Positions 45,494 through 58,860 of a stretch of 64,000 nucleotides of DNA are shown one piece after another. Both the position numbers and the translations under genes were made by a program. The stretch is from positions 254,781,810 to 254,845,809 of the forward strand of contig CM041782.1 of the NCBI GenBank assembly GCA_023374045.1, read 5' to 3'. A model generated the notes under the pieces. That model was not told the DNA's origin. It searched no databases and worked only from the letters and a program-made list of their open reading frames with translations. Positions within the stretch are counted from its first letter, which is position 1, and each line of letters opens with the position of its first letter. The stretch is from Limonium bicolor. Lineage: Eukaryota > Streptophyta > Magnoliopsida > Caryophyllales > Plumbaginaceae.

Positions 45494-48400
45494 GTAATCT
45501 ACCATATGTTATTATTGAACATTGGGTCATTCGATTCGGGCACCCTAAAGCATTTAGCTTCCCTACGGTTTATTACATAATATACTCTGGTCAAAGGGTC
45601 TTAACCATACCCATAGTTCAGTCTTTGCACCAAGAATCCTATATGAGTTTATTTAACTCATAATTAATTCGGTTCTAGCCTATTAGGCTTCAAGGCATTA
45701 ATTGACATTCTATGATACTTACTAGGTACATTATCTCCTAGCTAGGGCCCACTAGCTTCTGCTACGCGACCCTGATAACTTGGGTTACTACCCTTCTTGT
45801 TATCCTTAATGTATACATCACCATTAAATTCCTCTATTATGGGAATAAGGTTTACTAAACAAATGCGGTATTCTTTTACCGTGTTTGAACACAATTAGTT
45901 TTTGATTGTAGCCAGCTCTCTGGTAATCTACTGCACATGCTATTTGTGCTTCCACGATTCTTCATTAAGTTCCTCCGACTTACTGTCGGGCGAGGTTAAG
46001 CCACTACTCAGTTGTAGTGCTTCCTCTCCTGTTAATAGCTTTGAATCATACCAGTTTCCCTGGTTCAGTACAAGTGTTCTTTATGTATGACCTTGCATTT
46101 TCCATCCGTTGGTCATATTGGCTTTGTTAAGTATTCTTTCACCTTTTATCCCAATGGAATTCACATCTTGTGATTGTTAGTGCGTTTTACACTCTTCATG
46201 CTTCTTTGACCTTAGGCCGCATGATTTGTTGCTAAGCTTGCTTAACTGGCTAATGCCATGTTCGTTGGTGAAAAGAAAGATTTACTACGGTTATTATTAT
46301 CCATATTCCAAACTATCCCACTAGATCATTAGCTGTACAAGTGCCATACCAAAACACCCAGTCATATAGGGTGCAGAGGCGTAAACACATGGTAGTAAGT
46401 CACTTATGTGATAGGAATGAATATTTCTACCTGTCTTCTCATACTTATACTCCGTATCATTGTCTAACTACTTCCTCATAACGGTCGCTTGTTGCGTACC
46501 GTATTCTTACTCATTGTACTACATCGTTTTTACTGTCACTGTTACTGTGGTAGTTTACCTTTACCCATTGCCATTGTCGTTGGCACCATTTCCTTCTGGT
46601 GTGAATACACTGAGGGTTTTCAATGTTCGTGTGTGTGACGGTTATCGTAGCATACCGCAATATTGTTATCTTTCCAATGTGGAGATGTTTTATTGTAATA
46701 TAAGTTTTATGTGTACTGTGTTAGTCTCTGTTTATGTACTTCCGCCATTTATGCGATGGTTGACCTTACGCTTGGTTGTAAATGGAGTATACTCACTCCT
46801 TTAAGTCGTAGTGGTTTGGAATGTCTTTTCCTTGTTCCATTGCCTCTTGGCAATATTTACATGTGCAAGCCTTGTTGCTATTGTAGATGGAAGCCTCCTT
46901 CTAAAGGTTCACATCATTACCACTTGGTGGTCTTTGGTTAATGAGGGGTATCTTCCTCAAGTTTCCCATTGTGTCCAAGTGTGGACTAGGCCAATGTTGG
47001 CATTATTGCGATTCCTATGCCTCTGTGTTATCATTTCTATAGAAGGCATGAAGGGTGATTAAAAGCTTGTCAACTGTATACTAGACTGATGCTCTAGTGA
47101 CAGTGACACTGAGATGGCCATTGCTCCAAGCCACTATTTATGTTGTTCAGTTTGAATTGGTGGTCCAGTTGTTGATTTCTTTGTCGTAGGAGACAATATC
47201 TCTTGCAGGTCTTGTTATCAAATGGTGTGATTTTTGCTACCGTTAGAGTTTACATACATAGTTGGTTCATGGCTTCAATGCCTTATTGCTGCAGGCCATG
47301 CTTTTGCAAGCTACTTATATATGTTTTCGCTTCTTGTAAACCCCGTAGGTTGGAGGCATTACTGGGCTCTATGGCAAGTCGTGCCATCACGCTTCCGTTC
47401 ATAGGAGACCCTTTAGGCAATCTGTTGCTAATCAGTGCCTTTGTGTAATTCGGGGTATTTCCGTTCATGCGAAATCCCTTCGGTGTCCTAACCGAATGTT
47501 CGTTTTAGCTCCCGTGTTGTTATCATGTCGCTGTTGTTCGACTATTGTCAATCCAGACACCCTTCAAGGATTGCTCCTGGGTGTGGTTAGTTACGTCGTT
47601 ACTTCTGGCTAACATTTATGATATGTTATCACTATACTGCGTTTGTGGTATTTCATTTGAGTTATCTCTCTTTGGGTTAGAACGTCTCACGTTCTTGGGT
47701 AGATTGTTTATACTTCCTCCTAGTATTCTTAACTAGGTTTAATATCCTCTTCGATGATGGATTATGTCGTGGTAGTCTTTACCTTGTTTGGGAATTCTGT
47801 CCCGTTTGTTGAACATTGTGGTGTTCACGTTAGGCATTCGCATTACTGTGTTTAGGCTGGGTATACTTTCCAGCTGTCATTTATTTGTTCGAAGTTTTTT
47901 GAGACATATCCAATGTCTATATTTACTAGTTTATGCTCTTTGCACTTCCTAGTTCTTATTCCTTATCTCAGATGGATTCTCTGAGTTCTTTATACTTACT
48001 TATCAGTTGAGTTGCTTCTCCTTAATCGTATGTGGTGTCCAGCTGTTCTGCTTGAACTTACTCATGGTCCGTAGAATGGAGTTGACTACTTCCCGTGTTT
48101 CGTGCACTACATGTATACATATGTGGGGTATCTTGTTGATACGTTACCACTTACCCAATTATCTGTCAGGCCCACAAGCTCCTTCGGAGTACAGTCGTCC
48201 CACATCCCGTATTTGGGTACACTCATAGTGCTCGTTACACGCCTAGGTGAAGTATTCTATTGTCAACTCCTCTTGTATCATTCTATGATACTCACCGTAA
48301 CACTGTTGTTTTGGTTTTAAAATTCAAGGTTTAAAAGAAGGTGGTGGTTTGAAAGAAAATGTTGGTTTTGAAAAATAACGGTTCGGTGTTAAAAAAAGGT

Positions 48401-49475
48401 GTTTCATGGCTTAGCCATGTTTAAAGTTTTCACTAAGTCCAGCTTCTTGCTGTTTGGTATGTCCTTGATACAATGGTCAGGCCGTTAGACCTTTCCAGGG
48501 TTTCATTCTTCCAATTTTCAGGACTTGTGATCCTGTGTTGTGTTAGAGTTCCTTTACGTATTCCTGCTCTTACTGCACTTGAGGTGGCAAGTGCGTGTAC
48601 TGTTGGTTTTTGGGTAATCCTATACCGGTCTTGGTATGGTATCCACTTGTATTCATTGGTCTTGACATGATTGTCTTTGACAGGGGTACCTCTCCAATCA
48701 TTGGAGTTCCCATTTATTCGTCTTATGTTTTTCCTTATTGCTCGTTCCCACTAGTGTACCGTGGTTATTGATTCTTAGCTTGTTTAGGCACTACTCTGGT
48801 AGTCCTGTTGGATTGTATCCCGTGAATGTCCTTGTAACTGCCTGAGCTATGTTGGCCAGGTATTATAACCCTTTTGGGCATTGCAAGTTTGAAATTAGTC
48901 ACTACCGACTATGTCCTTAGTCAGCAAGCATACCATTGATGGTATTAGTTAGATATTACCGCCCCGTAGACTGGTGTCTCGGGTTTTGTTACAGTTCCTT
49001 TTTCCACTTTGCTGCACGCTTAGTGCTTCTTTTCCTGTTGATGGTTGACTAGCTAGGTTCTCGCGACTGCTAAGCACGTCGCCCCATGCTATTGTAAGTT
49101 GTAGCCTCCTTATGGTTGGAGTTCTCATTCTACCGCCATTAAGTGCGGGTATTGTTGTTCAACCGGGATCCATCTCCAAGACTTCCAGTTCTTGGTATCA
49201 ACTACATGTCGCCACTTGCCTACCGTATGATTATTTCATAACTGCCAGATCGGGTTTCCCCGAGTATGAGAGGACTTTCCTTCTCTCCGGCGTTCTTTCC
49301 CAAGTTATACAGTGGGTTTGTGGAGGGAGGGTCTGGTATTGTAGGTATCCGGTACTCACCGGGAGTTCCTAACTAGCATCTCTCTAATGCTAACACTCAG
49401 CCCTTAGCCCTAAGCTTCTAATTCCTTACTCGGTATTTCCTAACTCGGTATTTCCAGTCATCAGAGTGATACTTC

Positions 49476-49487
49476 GCTCTGATACCA
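49476..49487 (-). promoter_or_regulatory. Primer-binding site of element E, initiator-Met tRNA
   Basis: The minus strand reads TGGTATCAGAGC, the standard plant initiator-Met site, five bases inside the LTR end. Confidence 0.92.
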
Positions 49488-49492
49488 CTTTT

Positions 49493-52400
49493 TGTAACAC
49501 CCCTACCGCTAATACTGTCATTACCGTCCAATCTCCTTATACAATCCAGACTCACGCAGCGGATACTTACATACTCAACGGTGGGTGATACAATGCCGTT
49601 AGCCACCCACGTGACTAACAAGGCTACTACTACTACTACTACTACTGCATACAACGTCGGTCTGATGGACCGGATTATCATAGTACTACACACTTACAAT
49701 ACATACTCCAATTACCAAATCAAATACTAGAACTTCCCATTCATTACAATACTCCATAAGATCAATACAATATAATACACCGAGTTTACTAAGATCCTTA
49801 TTCAAATACAACACCTCTTTCAATTTTATAAATACTCATTAAGAGTCTAACCACTACCCATTCCTCACAAACTACTTACTTTCTAAGTACAAGGGGTGTG
49901 CCACTTAGTACACTTCTACATTTTACTTCTAACTATCCAAGTGTAGCCACCGGTCTCTTACCTTGACCATATCCGCTTTGGGTACCTACATACTAAAAAT
50001 GTCCCCCCTAGGGGGTCAGCTTACGCTGAATATGACTTCCGTATACCCCGCGTACTAGCAAGGGTACGCCGACCACTTGGTCGAATACATGCAATTCATT
50101 TTATTCAAACATACATGCTTACATGCTCTTATACACAATACTACAATACTTTACGCAAGGAATACATTTACACACTTCATTACATACAAGGAATACAATA
50201 CAAGCCATCCAATACATACTTACCTTCTTCTGAAATACACATACGCAATACATACACCATACATACTCAATACACCGTACTTGTTAGCTTCATTGGTCCA
50301 CCCGGGTTAATCGGGTGGAGATTATCTTTTACTCGGGGTCAATGACTTACACTAGTCAAGACCATTACACATACAATACTATTACTTTACTTTACTACTT
50401 ACTCAAGTCAAGTCGTCGGGACCTCCGGGCAGGGACTACACCGTCCCACCACCGAGCTTACTTGGTTCACCAATCCAGGATGCTACCCATTTAAGGGGTT
50501 TGGGCCGTGGACCAGTTAAAGTACTAGGAATCGGATCCAACCTCTTGTGTCTCCTCATCCTCACGCGTGGCCGAAACTATATCGGACTTCTACTCATTCC
50601 AATTTACTCAATACTTACGTTAGGAGTTAGGTGGTTAGGAATTAGTAGAAGTCAATCACATTCAAGCCACACAATAAATACTTTACTCCCATACACATTC
50701 TCACAAGTACAATACAATATACAAATACACTACGAAGTACATACACACTTATTATCATTCATACATTTCATGAATTATACAAACTGTTGTTCAAGAAAAA
50801 TATACCAAGAACAATATAAACAAGCACAAGTAAGTGCAATATTGTCCGATTCATGCATTTATCTTATTTAGGTGATCAAATAAGCACACAAATTGGGGTA
50901 ACCAGGTTAGGATACAGAGCATGAAGAAATCATACCTTGCACCGTTGATTGAACTCACCGACTCCTCTTCGGTGTTCAACTATTCGAATCCTATCATATA
51001 CATACAATTGGGTGGTTAATTACCCATACTTAACCTTACTAATTACTTTACTAACATCTCCTGATTTATACTTACTAGTTCATTGTTATTAAAATACATG
51101 CACTTAGGTTAATCACTTAAGATTATTTCAAAAGCTTGTTTATGGCCTTAATGACCTTTAAACATCATTAATTATGTCTTAATTAACTTATAATCTCATT
51201 ACCCATCCTTAAAATAGCTTTAAAATAGTTTCTGTACACATTTTGAGGTGGTCCGGGTTACTGTCCGGGTTTACAAACCCGGACCACCACTTTGGTAATC
51301 TCTCGGGTGTGAAATTCGTCTGGTCCGGGTTTGTGTCCTGCTCTACAAACGCGGAACACATTCCATTGCAAGTTACGGGTGAGTTTTTCGTATGGTCCGG
51401 GTTTGTGTACTCCTTTGCAAACCCGGATTACTTGTTTTGATAAGCTACGGGTATGTTTTCGGGGTGGTCCGGGTTAGTATCTTGGTTTGTAAAACCGGAC
51501 CACTCCTTCTGTATAACAGTCTGCCGAGTTTTTATGCTGGTCCTGGTTTGTGTACTGTTTTGCAAACCCGGACTAGTTACAGTTTTGCAAATTATATAAG
51601 TTTTTGAACTTGTTTCAATTCCAAACTTCTACCAACCTCTTCCCTAATATTCCTACATATTATCTAGGGTGTTTTTACCCTAATTAGGCAATCGGTTACA
51701 AAACACCATTCACTGTCAAATTTTCCTCCTGTTACAGTTTTCGCTCTTCAACAAATGCAATAGATTTTCTCCTTTCTTCTTTACCATTCAATACTCACTC
51801 TATTAATACTCCTTCTAGCATTCTAATTTCCTTATATTACCACTCTAGTTATTCCCATTACTTAAATCTTTCTCAATCTGTTTTCAAACTACTTAAACTG
51901 CTCACATAAGCTTCCCAAATACACCTAGTCACCACCTAGGTTATACTTTCTCCTTTCACAACTAAGTCCTCTAATTTCCACACAAATTTGGGCAGAGGTT
52001 TCCCTATATTTTTAACATTTCCCACTTACATTTTCAGCTCACACATTCATCCCAATTCCATATCAAGTCACAAATCTTTCTACACACTATAACGTACAGT
52101 AATTTTTCCTGCACATACACATACATTACCCAATGTTTTACCCAAGCCTTTAAACCTCTTTTAAAACTTCCAAAACTGTTACATTCGCTTCCTCATTATA
52201 CTACAATATACTTATTACTCATTACCATATACTTTACACACTTCCAATACCCAAAATCAGTTACACTACACAATACAAAACTAGCTCAAGTAAATGCATT
52301 TACCTTGTGATTTTAGTTCCTCTTTCTTTTTCCCCTTCTCTTCCTTTCTTCTTTCTTTTCCTTCCTTTCCTTCTTGTTCTCGGTTTCCAAATGGAGTCCA

Positions 52401-53627
52401 CACCCCAATGATACAGCCCATACCAACACACAATTCTAACTTAGCATTCATTTTTAACTAACCCTAGAATTTAGATGTTTTTAGGGTTTAGAAAGAACAT
52501 TACCTTACAACCAATGAGTGAGGTCCTTGGTTAGGAAGAGAGTAAGATTTCTAGCCCATGGAAGAAGCCAAAATTAGCTGGAGCACAAGGGACAAGGAGT
52601 TCAAAATCTGAAAATTCTTATAATGCAAACAAGGGCTAGAAATGGTGGATTTTCGGAATTCTTTTTACCTCAAAACATCAAGGTGGAAGAGGAGCTTCTA
52701 ATGGTGGACTCAAATCTTCAAATGGCTTCGACCCATGAAAACGAAATTGGAGCTTTTGGATTTTTGAAAGGAGGAAGATGTCCTCCTTGGTGAGGGGATT
52801 TCAATGGTATCGTTTTTATTGCATTTGGAGTTGTTTTGGGTACACAACAATAGGAGAGAAGTGGGGTGTTATGTGGGGGATTGTAAAATCGCCATTGTTG
52901 GCGTTGGGAGGAAGAAGAGAATTTAGAGAGAGAGGAGGGAGTGAAGTACGTGAGGGAATTAGAGAATGAGGGGGAGTAGAGGTGAGAGAGTGTGAGAGCC
53001 CCTTTTTACTTTTCCCCCTTTTTACTTTTTAGCTCTACATTTAATTAGCTAGTTACAAGTGGGTGTGTGTGAGAGCATTTGACTTATTACAAACCGGCCC
53101 CCACTGTAATACTAGTTGGGGCATTTTTTCCATCTTTTACAGAAAACGCTCGTTTATTTACCCGGTTTAGCACTATTCGCTAACCTGGCCCGTTTTCCAG
53201 AATTTTCTTGTTTCTTTAATTTTATTGGTTATTAAGCTTCCTTTAATGCTTAATAATTGTTATTTAATGATTTATAATTTTTTACGGGTTCGTTTGACCA
53301 CTAAAAATCACATTTTCGGGTTTTCTCGAAAAACGTGCGCTAAAGCTCTATTAGCGTTTTAATTCATTATTTGGATCCGTTTTCTTCGGAAGTTGTTCCC
53401 ATGTATTATTTAGGCCTTATTAAGGCTTTAGAATCCATATAATATGCTAACCGAGGTCTCATACATCCTATGGTTATTTAACGCTTATTTAGCGTTTTTC
53501 GCTTTTTAAGCATTTCTTTATTTCTTTTGGATTTATTTTTCCTTACCAAGATTACTTAGGCGTCATTAGGCCCTTAAATACGTATTATATTAATTGTAAT
53601 CCCTATATTTAAGGTCGGCGTATTTCA
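49493..53627 (-). mobile_element. 5' LTR of element E (right copy)
   Basis: 4135 bp from TGTAACACCCCTACC to GTATTTCA on the plus strand. It aligns end to end with the left LTR. Differences include a longer (CTA)n run at 49624-49647. Hairpins at 51247-51573; AAACCGGCCCCC at 53091. Confidence 0.9.
51247..51573. repeat. Hairpin cluster in LTR E (right)
   Basis: Same array as 41854-42180. The palindrome at 51263-51284 is intact. Several other arms carry a single change on one side (for example CAAACGCGGAACAC, AAAACCGGACC), so pairing is eroding here. Confidence 0.85.
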
Positions 53628-56366
53628 ATATGATATATATAACATAACATTATATATGTGGTCAAATTGTAAATTTGTAAAGTTAAAAGGGTTGGAAATT
53701 AATTCATAACAGACAAGGTCTGTTTGGTAATTTAAAAGTGTAAAACCATATATTATACCTTTTTATAAGTTAAAAATGTTATATTATATGGTATATATAA
53801 CATGGTATAAATAAAGGGGTGATTTTGTAAATAAAGAAAACTATGGGTTATGGAAAGAATAAGGTTTTGATATAGTTGCCTATGCGGCAATATTAAATAG
53901 TTTTGTATAAAAACTATAGGTTATAAGTTAAAGGAAATAAAAATATCACATTATATGATATTAGTATATGGTATAACATTACATAATGTTATGTGGTCAA
54001 AATGGAATTTAAATGAAATAAAGTGCTGTACCGAATTACAAAGGTTGGAAAATGTATTTTAGACTATGGTCTACAATGTTATAAATGTTATAACAATTAT
54101 ATGGTATTAATGTGGTTTTAGATGGAATTAATATAAGTAAGGATATTCACATTAAATAATGTGACAAACTATAAATAAATGAGAGTTATAAACTAAGGTA
54201 TATAATGAATAAACCTTAGGAGTTGTAATTATACAACATAAAATGTTACATAATATTAGGATAATAATCTTAATATAAGTTGTATAAAATAATACAATTA
54301 ATGGGAATTATAATCTCATATAAGATGATAAAAATGTAACATATAATATAAGAGTTTTACAACTCATGGAACTTACCTATATTGGTAAATATATACATAT
54401 GTGAAAATAATGTATATAATGATGGATATATATTATGGTTGGAAACCATATAATATAATGGTGGAGGTTATTACATGAATATAGTTTACAAAATATAAGT
54501 TATAAGTTTTTGAATTCAAATATAGTTATTACAAGATTAATGAATTATATAATACAAGTATTATAATGGATGGTGGGAAAATAATACAAAATAATAAATA
54601 ATGCATGCATACATGCAACTATAGGTTATATACCTAAATTCAATGATGGATAAGATTATGGAAATATAATGATTTAAACTTAACAGTCGAAACATTACAA
54701 CCTACGAGTTTTAGTAACAAGCCGACTGGTTTAGAGAAACCCGTAACAATTAACTGTCGAAATTCGGGGATGATCTGTCGGGGTTACTTGTTATTCGGAA
54801 ATACCGGATTTAAGTTAGTCATGGAGACTGACTTATAGTTTTATTACCGTTTAGATCATACTTCAGATGAAGGCGCTTGACGAGCTAGTGGTCTACACTG
54901 CGCATCCTTGGTCTAAGGTGTACGGTATGCAAAGGGGTTTGATCCGGGTTGTCCTAAGGAATTCCTTGGGCTTGGATTTGGTTGATATAACTTTTGTGTT
55001 ATGTGTGTGGATACATGTATGTGATTATGTGTTACTACATTATTAATTTATGCACGAGCGTCCTACGGGACTAACACTACGTCGACTATAGATCGACTTA
55101 TATCAACATACATATGCGTTTAATGTGATGACATGACGGTTACTTGATATAATACTGGTAACCTAAGTAAAACACTTAGGAACGAGTAACGACATTGTCG
55201 GTCTCTAGAGCATGGATCTCGAGTATGAATATAACCTAGATTACTTCTAGGTATGCGTGAGACCCATTGGGCAGCTAATTAATAAGTTGTATTCTCCATA
55301 AAACTAAGAGCATATCTTAAACATTATGAGAGAGAGACGGTATGAGTTGAGGTGAGGAATCCTGGTAGTTTATGAACTACTTGGTTGCGCATTTGTGATC
55401 ACTGAGGGCTACCCGATCGGGTTCCGCTCTAGATATTTACCCAACGAGCCCTATTTGGATCGTGGGTCAGGTGGCTACGGCCTTTATATGGACGCCTTAC
55501 AAGGCAAAGTGAATAGTCAGGGGCTTCCGGACCTCTGGCAAAATGAGCACCTTTGTGTGTACGGGAGGACTACTATCCATTGGTGAGGTTATTGGGTTGT
55601 CTTAACATGACGCCCAACTGGTTTTAATTAACATGGTTTAGATGGATGGGGCCTTAAAGGCCAAATTAAATTAATTAAGGAAGATGTTCGCTACGGTGTT
55701 TATACAGTACTATTATTCGATATGTTTGATTATACAACTGTTGTTTGTGATATTTAATGAATGTTTGGATTGGATGGATGGTTATGTATTTATGAATGTT
55801 GGATTGGATGGATGGTTATGTAATTAAGCATGTTTACTACAATATTGATTATAACTGTAAAATGGTAAAGCATGAAACCAATCTAATAATAAGATGGTTA
55901 AAATGACTAAGTGACCAATAGGGTCCAGGCCCGGCATACTCAGCGTTTATCGCTGAGACTACACTCATTGTGCAGGTTGTTGGTCATTGTCGAAGCCGAA
56001 GTGCGGGAACAGGGTAGTTAGGGATTATTTTAATTACCGCACATGGAGTTTATTTGTATAACAATGTTAGACTGTGGTTTGTATTATGGTACGGTTTTGT
56101 ATATCCGGGATTGGGTGGACGCTCACTTGTCGACGTTTATGGTTTATGGACTTAGTATGATGTATAGGAGTTATCTCGTTATCACAGCGGTTACTAGTTT
56201 GTTTATTTTAGTTGTTGGATATAGTTATGCTTCGTTACTCGCATGGGCGAGTAATGACAGGTGACACCAGAGTGGGTATTGATGTTGTTAATTATCTTCC
56301 GCTGTAAGACGTTTTATTTATTGCTACGTGAGAGATTATTACGTGTTTATGGATAGGGGTGTTACA
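53628..56366 (+). mobile_element. LTR-like segment F
   Basis: It ends GGATAGGGGTGTTACA, like the 3' ends of D-type LTRs, and carries a D-like region with a TGTGCAGG word about 400 bp before the end. The first kilobase is very AT-rich and C-poor on the plus strand. A start at TGATATATATAACA (53631) is possible but unproven, as no matching duplication is visible (CAATA before, CCTTG after). The 63-codon frame at 55395 lies in the GC-richer part and has no recognised domain. Confidence 0.5.
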
Positions 56367-57496
56367 CCTTGGGTCCGGACCAAGTCCCGGACCACCCCCA
56401 AAAACTTGTAAAATGTGATTTTTAGGGTTTAAAACATGGGGGATTGATGGGTAATGGTTTTAGAAGTTGTTAAGGCCTTGTTTGGTGACCTTTAAAGGAC
56501 CTAAGAAGTGTAAACAAGTATGAGAAGTGATTAAGAAAGTTGAGAGTATAAGAACACTAAGTTAAACCGAAACAACGGGATAATGGGGTAAGTACGGGAG
56601 TAGTAATTATGTAGGTACCGTAATGCTTAGTATTAATATAATCATTTGGCGTGTAGTCATTGGTTCGAGAATAAGACTCGAGGAACGAGAGTGAACTAAA
56701 GGAACGTGAGGACACCCGGTAAAGTAAATCCCGGTGAAAGGTATGATTTCTTCATGCTCTGTATCCTAACCTGGTTACCCGATTTGTGTGCTTATTTGAT
56801 TACCTAAATAAGATAAATGCATGAATCGGACTTTAATGCACTTACTTGTGCTTATTTTATATTGTTCATGTATATTGCCTTGAACATTTAGTTTGTATAA
56901 TTCATGAAATGAATGGATGAGAATGAAGTGTGTATGTACCTTGTAGTGTACTTGTGTAACGTAATGTAGCTTGTATGGATGTGGATGTAAGTAATGTATT
57001 GTTTTGTGGCTTGGATGTGTGACTTCTACTAATTCCTAACTACCTAACTCCTAACGTAATATTGAGTAAATTTGAATGAGTAGATGTCTGATATAGTTTC
57101 GGCCACGCGTGAGGATGAGGAGACACAAGAGGTTGGATCCGATTCCTAGCTTTTAATCTTTTCCACGGCCCAAACCCCTTAAATGGGTAGCATCCTGGAT
57201 TAGGGAGCCACAGTAAAGCCCGGTGGTGGGACGGTGTGTAGTCACTGCCGGAGGTCCTGATGACTTAACTTGAGTAAGTAGTAAGTAAGTAAAGTATTGT
57301 ATGAGTAATGGTCTTGGCTGGTGTAAGTCATTGACCCCAAGTAAAAGAATAATCTCCACCCAATTAACCCAGGTGGACAAATGGAGCTAAAAAGTATTGT
57401 GTATGTATTGCGTATGTGTATTTCGGTAAAGGTAAGTAAGTATTGGTTGACTTGTATTGTCTTCCTTGTATGTATTGAACAGTGTGTATGTATCCT
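56367..57496 (+). mobile_element. E-type LTR fragment K, opposite orientation to E
   Basis: Reverse-complement matches to E's LTR cover roughly 40800-41900: the hairpin start GGTCCGGACC at 56372, GTATGATTTCTTCATGCTCTG, GAATGAAGTGTGTATGTAC, CCGTGCCCA-like and ATGGGTAGCATCCTGGATT words. F abuts its left edge and LTR G interrupts its right edge. Confidence 0.75.
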
Positions 57497-58860
57497 TGTA
57501 ACACCCCTACATCGAACTTCACAACTAAATGAAATCGCATCGGAAATAAACAACTAAACATTAACTAAACGCTTCGGTGCTACAACGCCGTCAACCACCC
57601 ACGTGGTTAACAAGGCATAATAAATACAAGTGTACCGGTCTGATGATCAGACTCCCGAGCATAGAACTAAAACCATAATTACATCATATACAATACCGAG
57701 TATTTAATTACATTCCTTCACTGCAAACTCCCAATATACCGTCACAGTAGTTTCAACGGAATCAAATATAATGCCACGGGAGCACAGGCACATCCCGGGC
57801 TCAACATCCAAAATGACCAAAAGTACAACTGCAGCCTAGAACCTACAGCCACTCTGCTTCCTCGATCCTCATCCTGTAGTAAAAATATGGAGCCCCCGAG
57901 GGGGTCAGCAACCCTTGGCTGGTATGGTTAACGCGCAGCCCATCGGCTACCGGGATACGCGCAACTAATTGTCATGATAACATGGCATTCATTTTAAACA
58001 TAACACAACATAACATAACATGTGGCATAGCATTATTGCATAGCACAACATCACATACACAGTGGATACTCTTTCCACAATCACAAACCAAGAAGGTTGA
58101 ACAATATAAGAAGCCTAGAGAATGATTCACTCTCATGTTAAGCTCGTTACACACACTCATTACCGTTTGTTATTCGAACGAGTAACTTAAGTCACAGATG
58201 GTTCGGATATAGTGACCCGAACACATCACACAAACACATGTTCCCACTAAACCGATCATAAGTCAGAATAGGTAAGCTTTGGAGGAAGCTAGCGGGAGAT
58301 CGAACGCCAAATTAAGGAGAACAATCTTAACAACATAAGAGTCGAATCTGATTCAGATATCTACTCTTAACTTACATGCATTACCGGACAACCGGATTCC
58401 TCACTTCCCAGTTAGCACTTGTTAGAAGTTCACGGTGGAACTTAACAAACAATACACAACAGGTGGTAAGTCATGTTAGACACACATAAGGGAAATGAGT
58501 CACATCATAACTTCACAATAATATGAACAACGGTAAACTCATTACATGTTTAAGTCTTGCAACGTCATAAACACACAGAAAAACAAACAACACACAAGCC
58601 GGTGTAAACCGGTAGGCAACAGACTGCAAGAAAACCATACCTTGGTCCTTGCTTCGATTGATTTCCACCGTAGGTCACTCCTATACATGTTTAAGAATGT
58701 CGGTTAATTATTTACTTAACTTCAAACTTACTAAATGTTTAACATGATTGTATGACAAGTTGTTAATGCCCAACTAATCCTTCATTACCTACATTATACC
58801 CTCTAGGGTTAACTACATTAGCCACACTCTTTACTTCTTTTTTTATATATAAATTTTCGT

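Larger units (their letters stand above)
44248..49492 (-). other. Internal region of element E
   Basis: 5.2 kb with no domain recognised. 44740-44885 and 46310-46410 match element I. 46408-49492 matches E'. A PPT-like motif lies at 45474-45493, which in Tekay elements directly follows the pol stop, yet no pol precedes it here. Conserved plus-strand frames (46460-46804) are antisense to the element. Confidence 0.7.
40108..53627 (-). mobile_element. Large LTR element E without recognisable genes
   Basis: 13,520 bp on the minus strand: 5' LTR 49493-53627, initiator-Met primer site 49476-49487, internal 44248-49492, PPT 44250-44262, 3' LTR 40108-44247. LTR ends (TGRAATAC start, GGGGTGTTACA end), PPT and primer site are all of Tekay type, and internal blocks match element I, yet no gag or pol is recognised. 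It therefore looks like a gene-less derivative of the Tekay group. The LTRs differ by a few percent by eye, mostly substitutions, so it is older than A and H. The right flank starts ATATG; the left flank is an internal copy (E') and gives no target duplication. Confidence 0.85.

Noticed and set aside
55395..55586. 63-codon frame in segment F
   Set aside because: It lies in LTR-like DNA, has no recognisable motif and no second copy to test.
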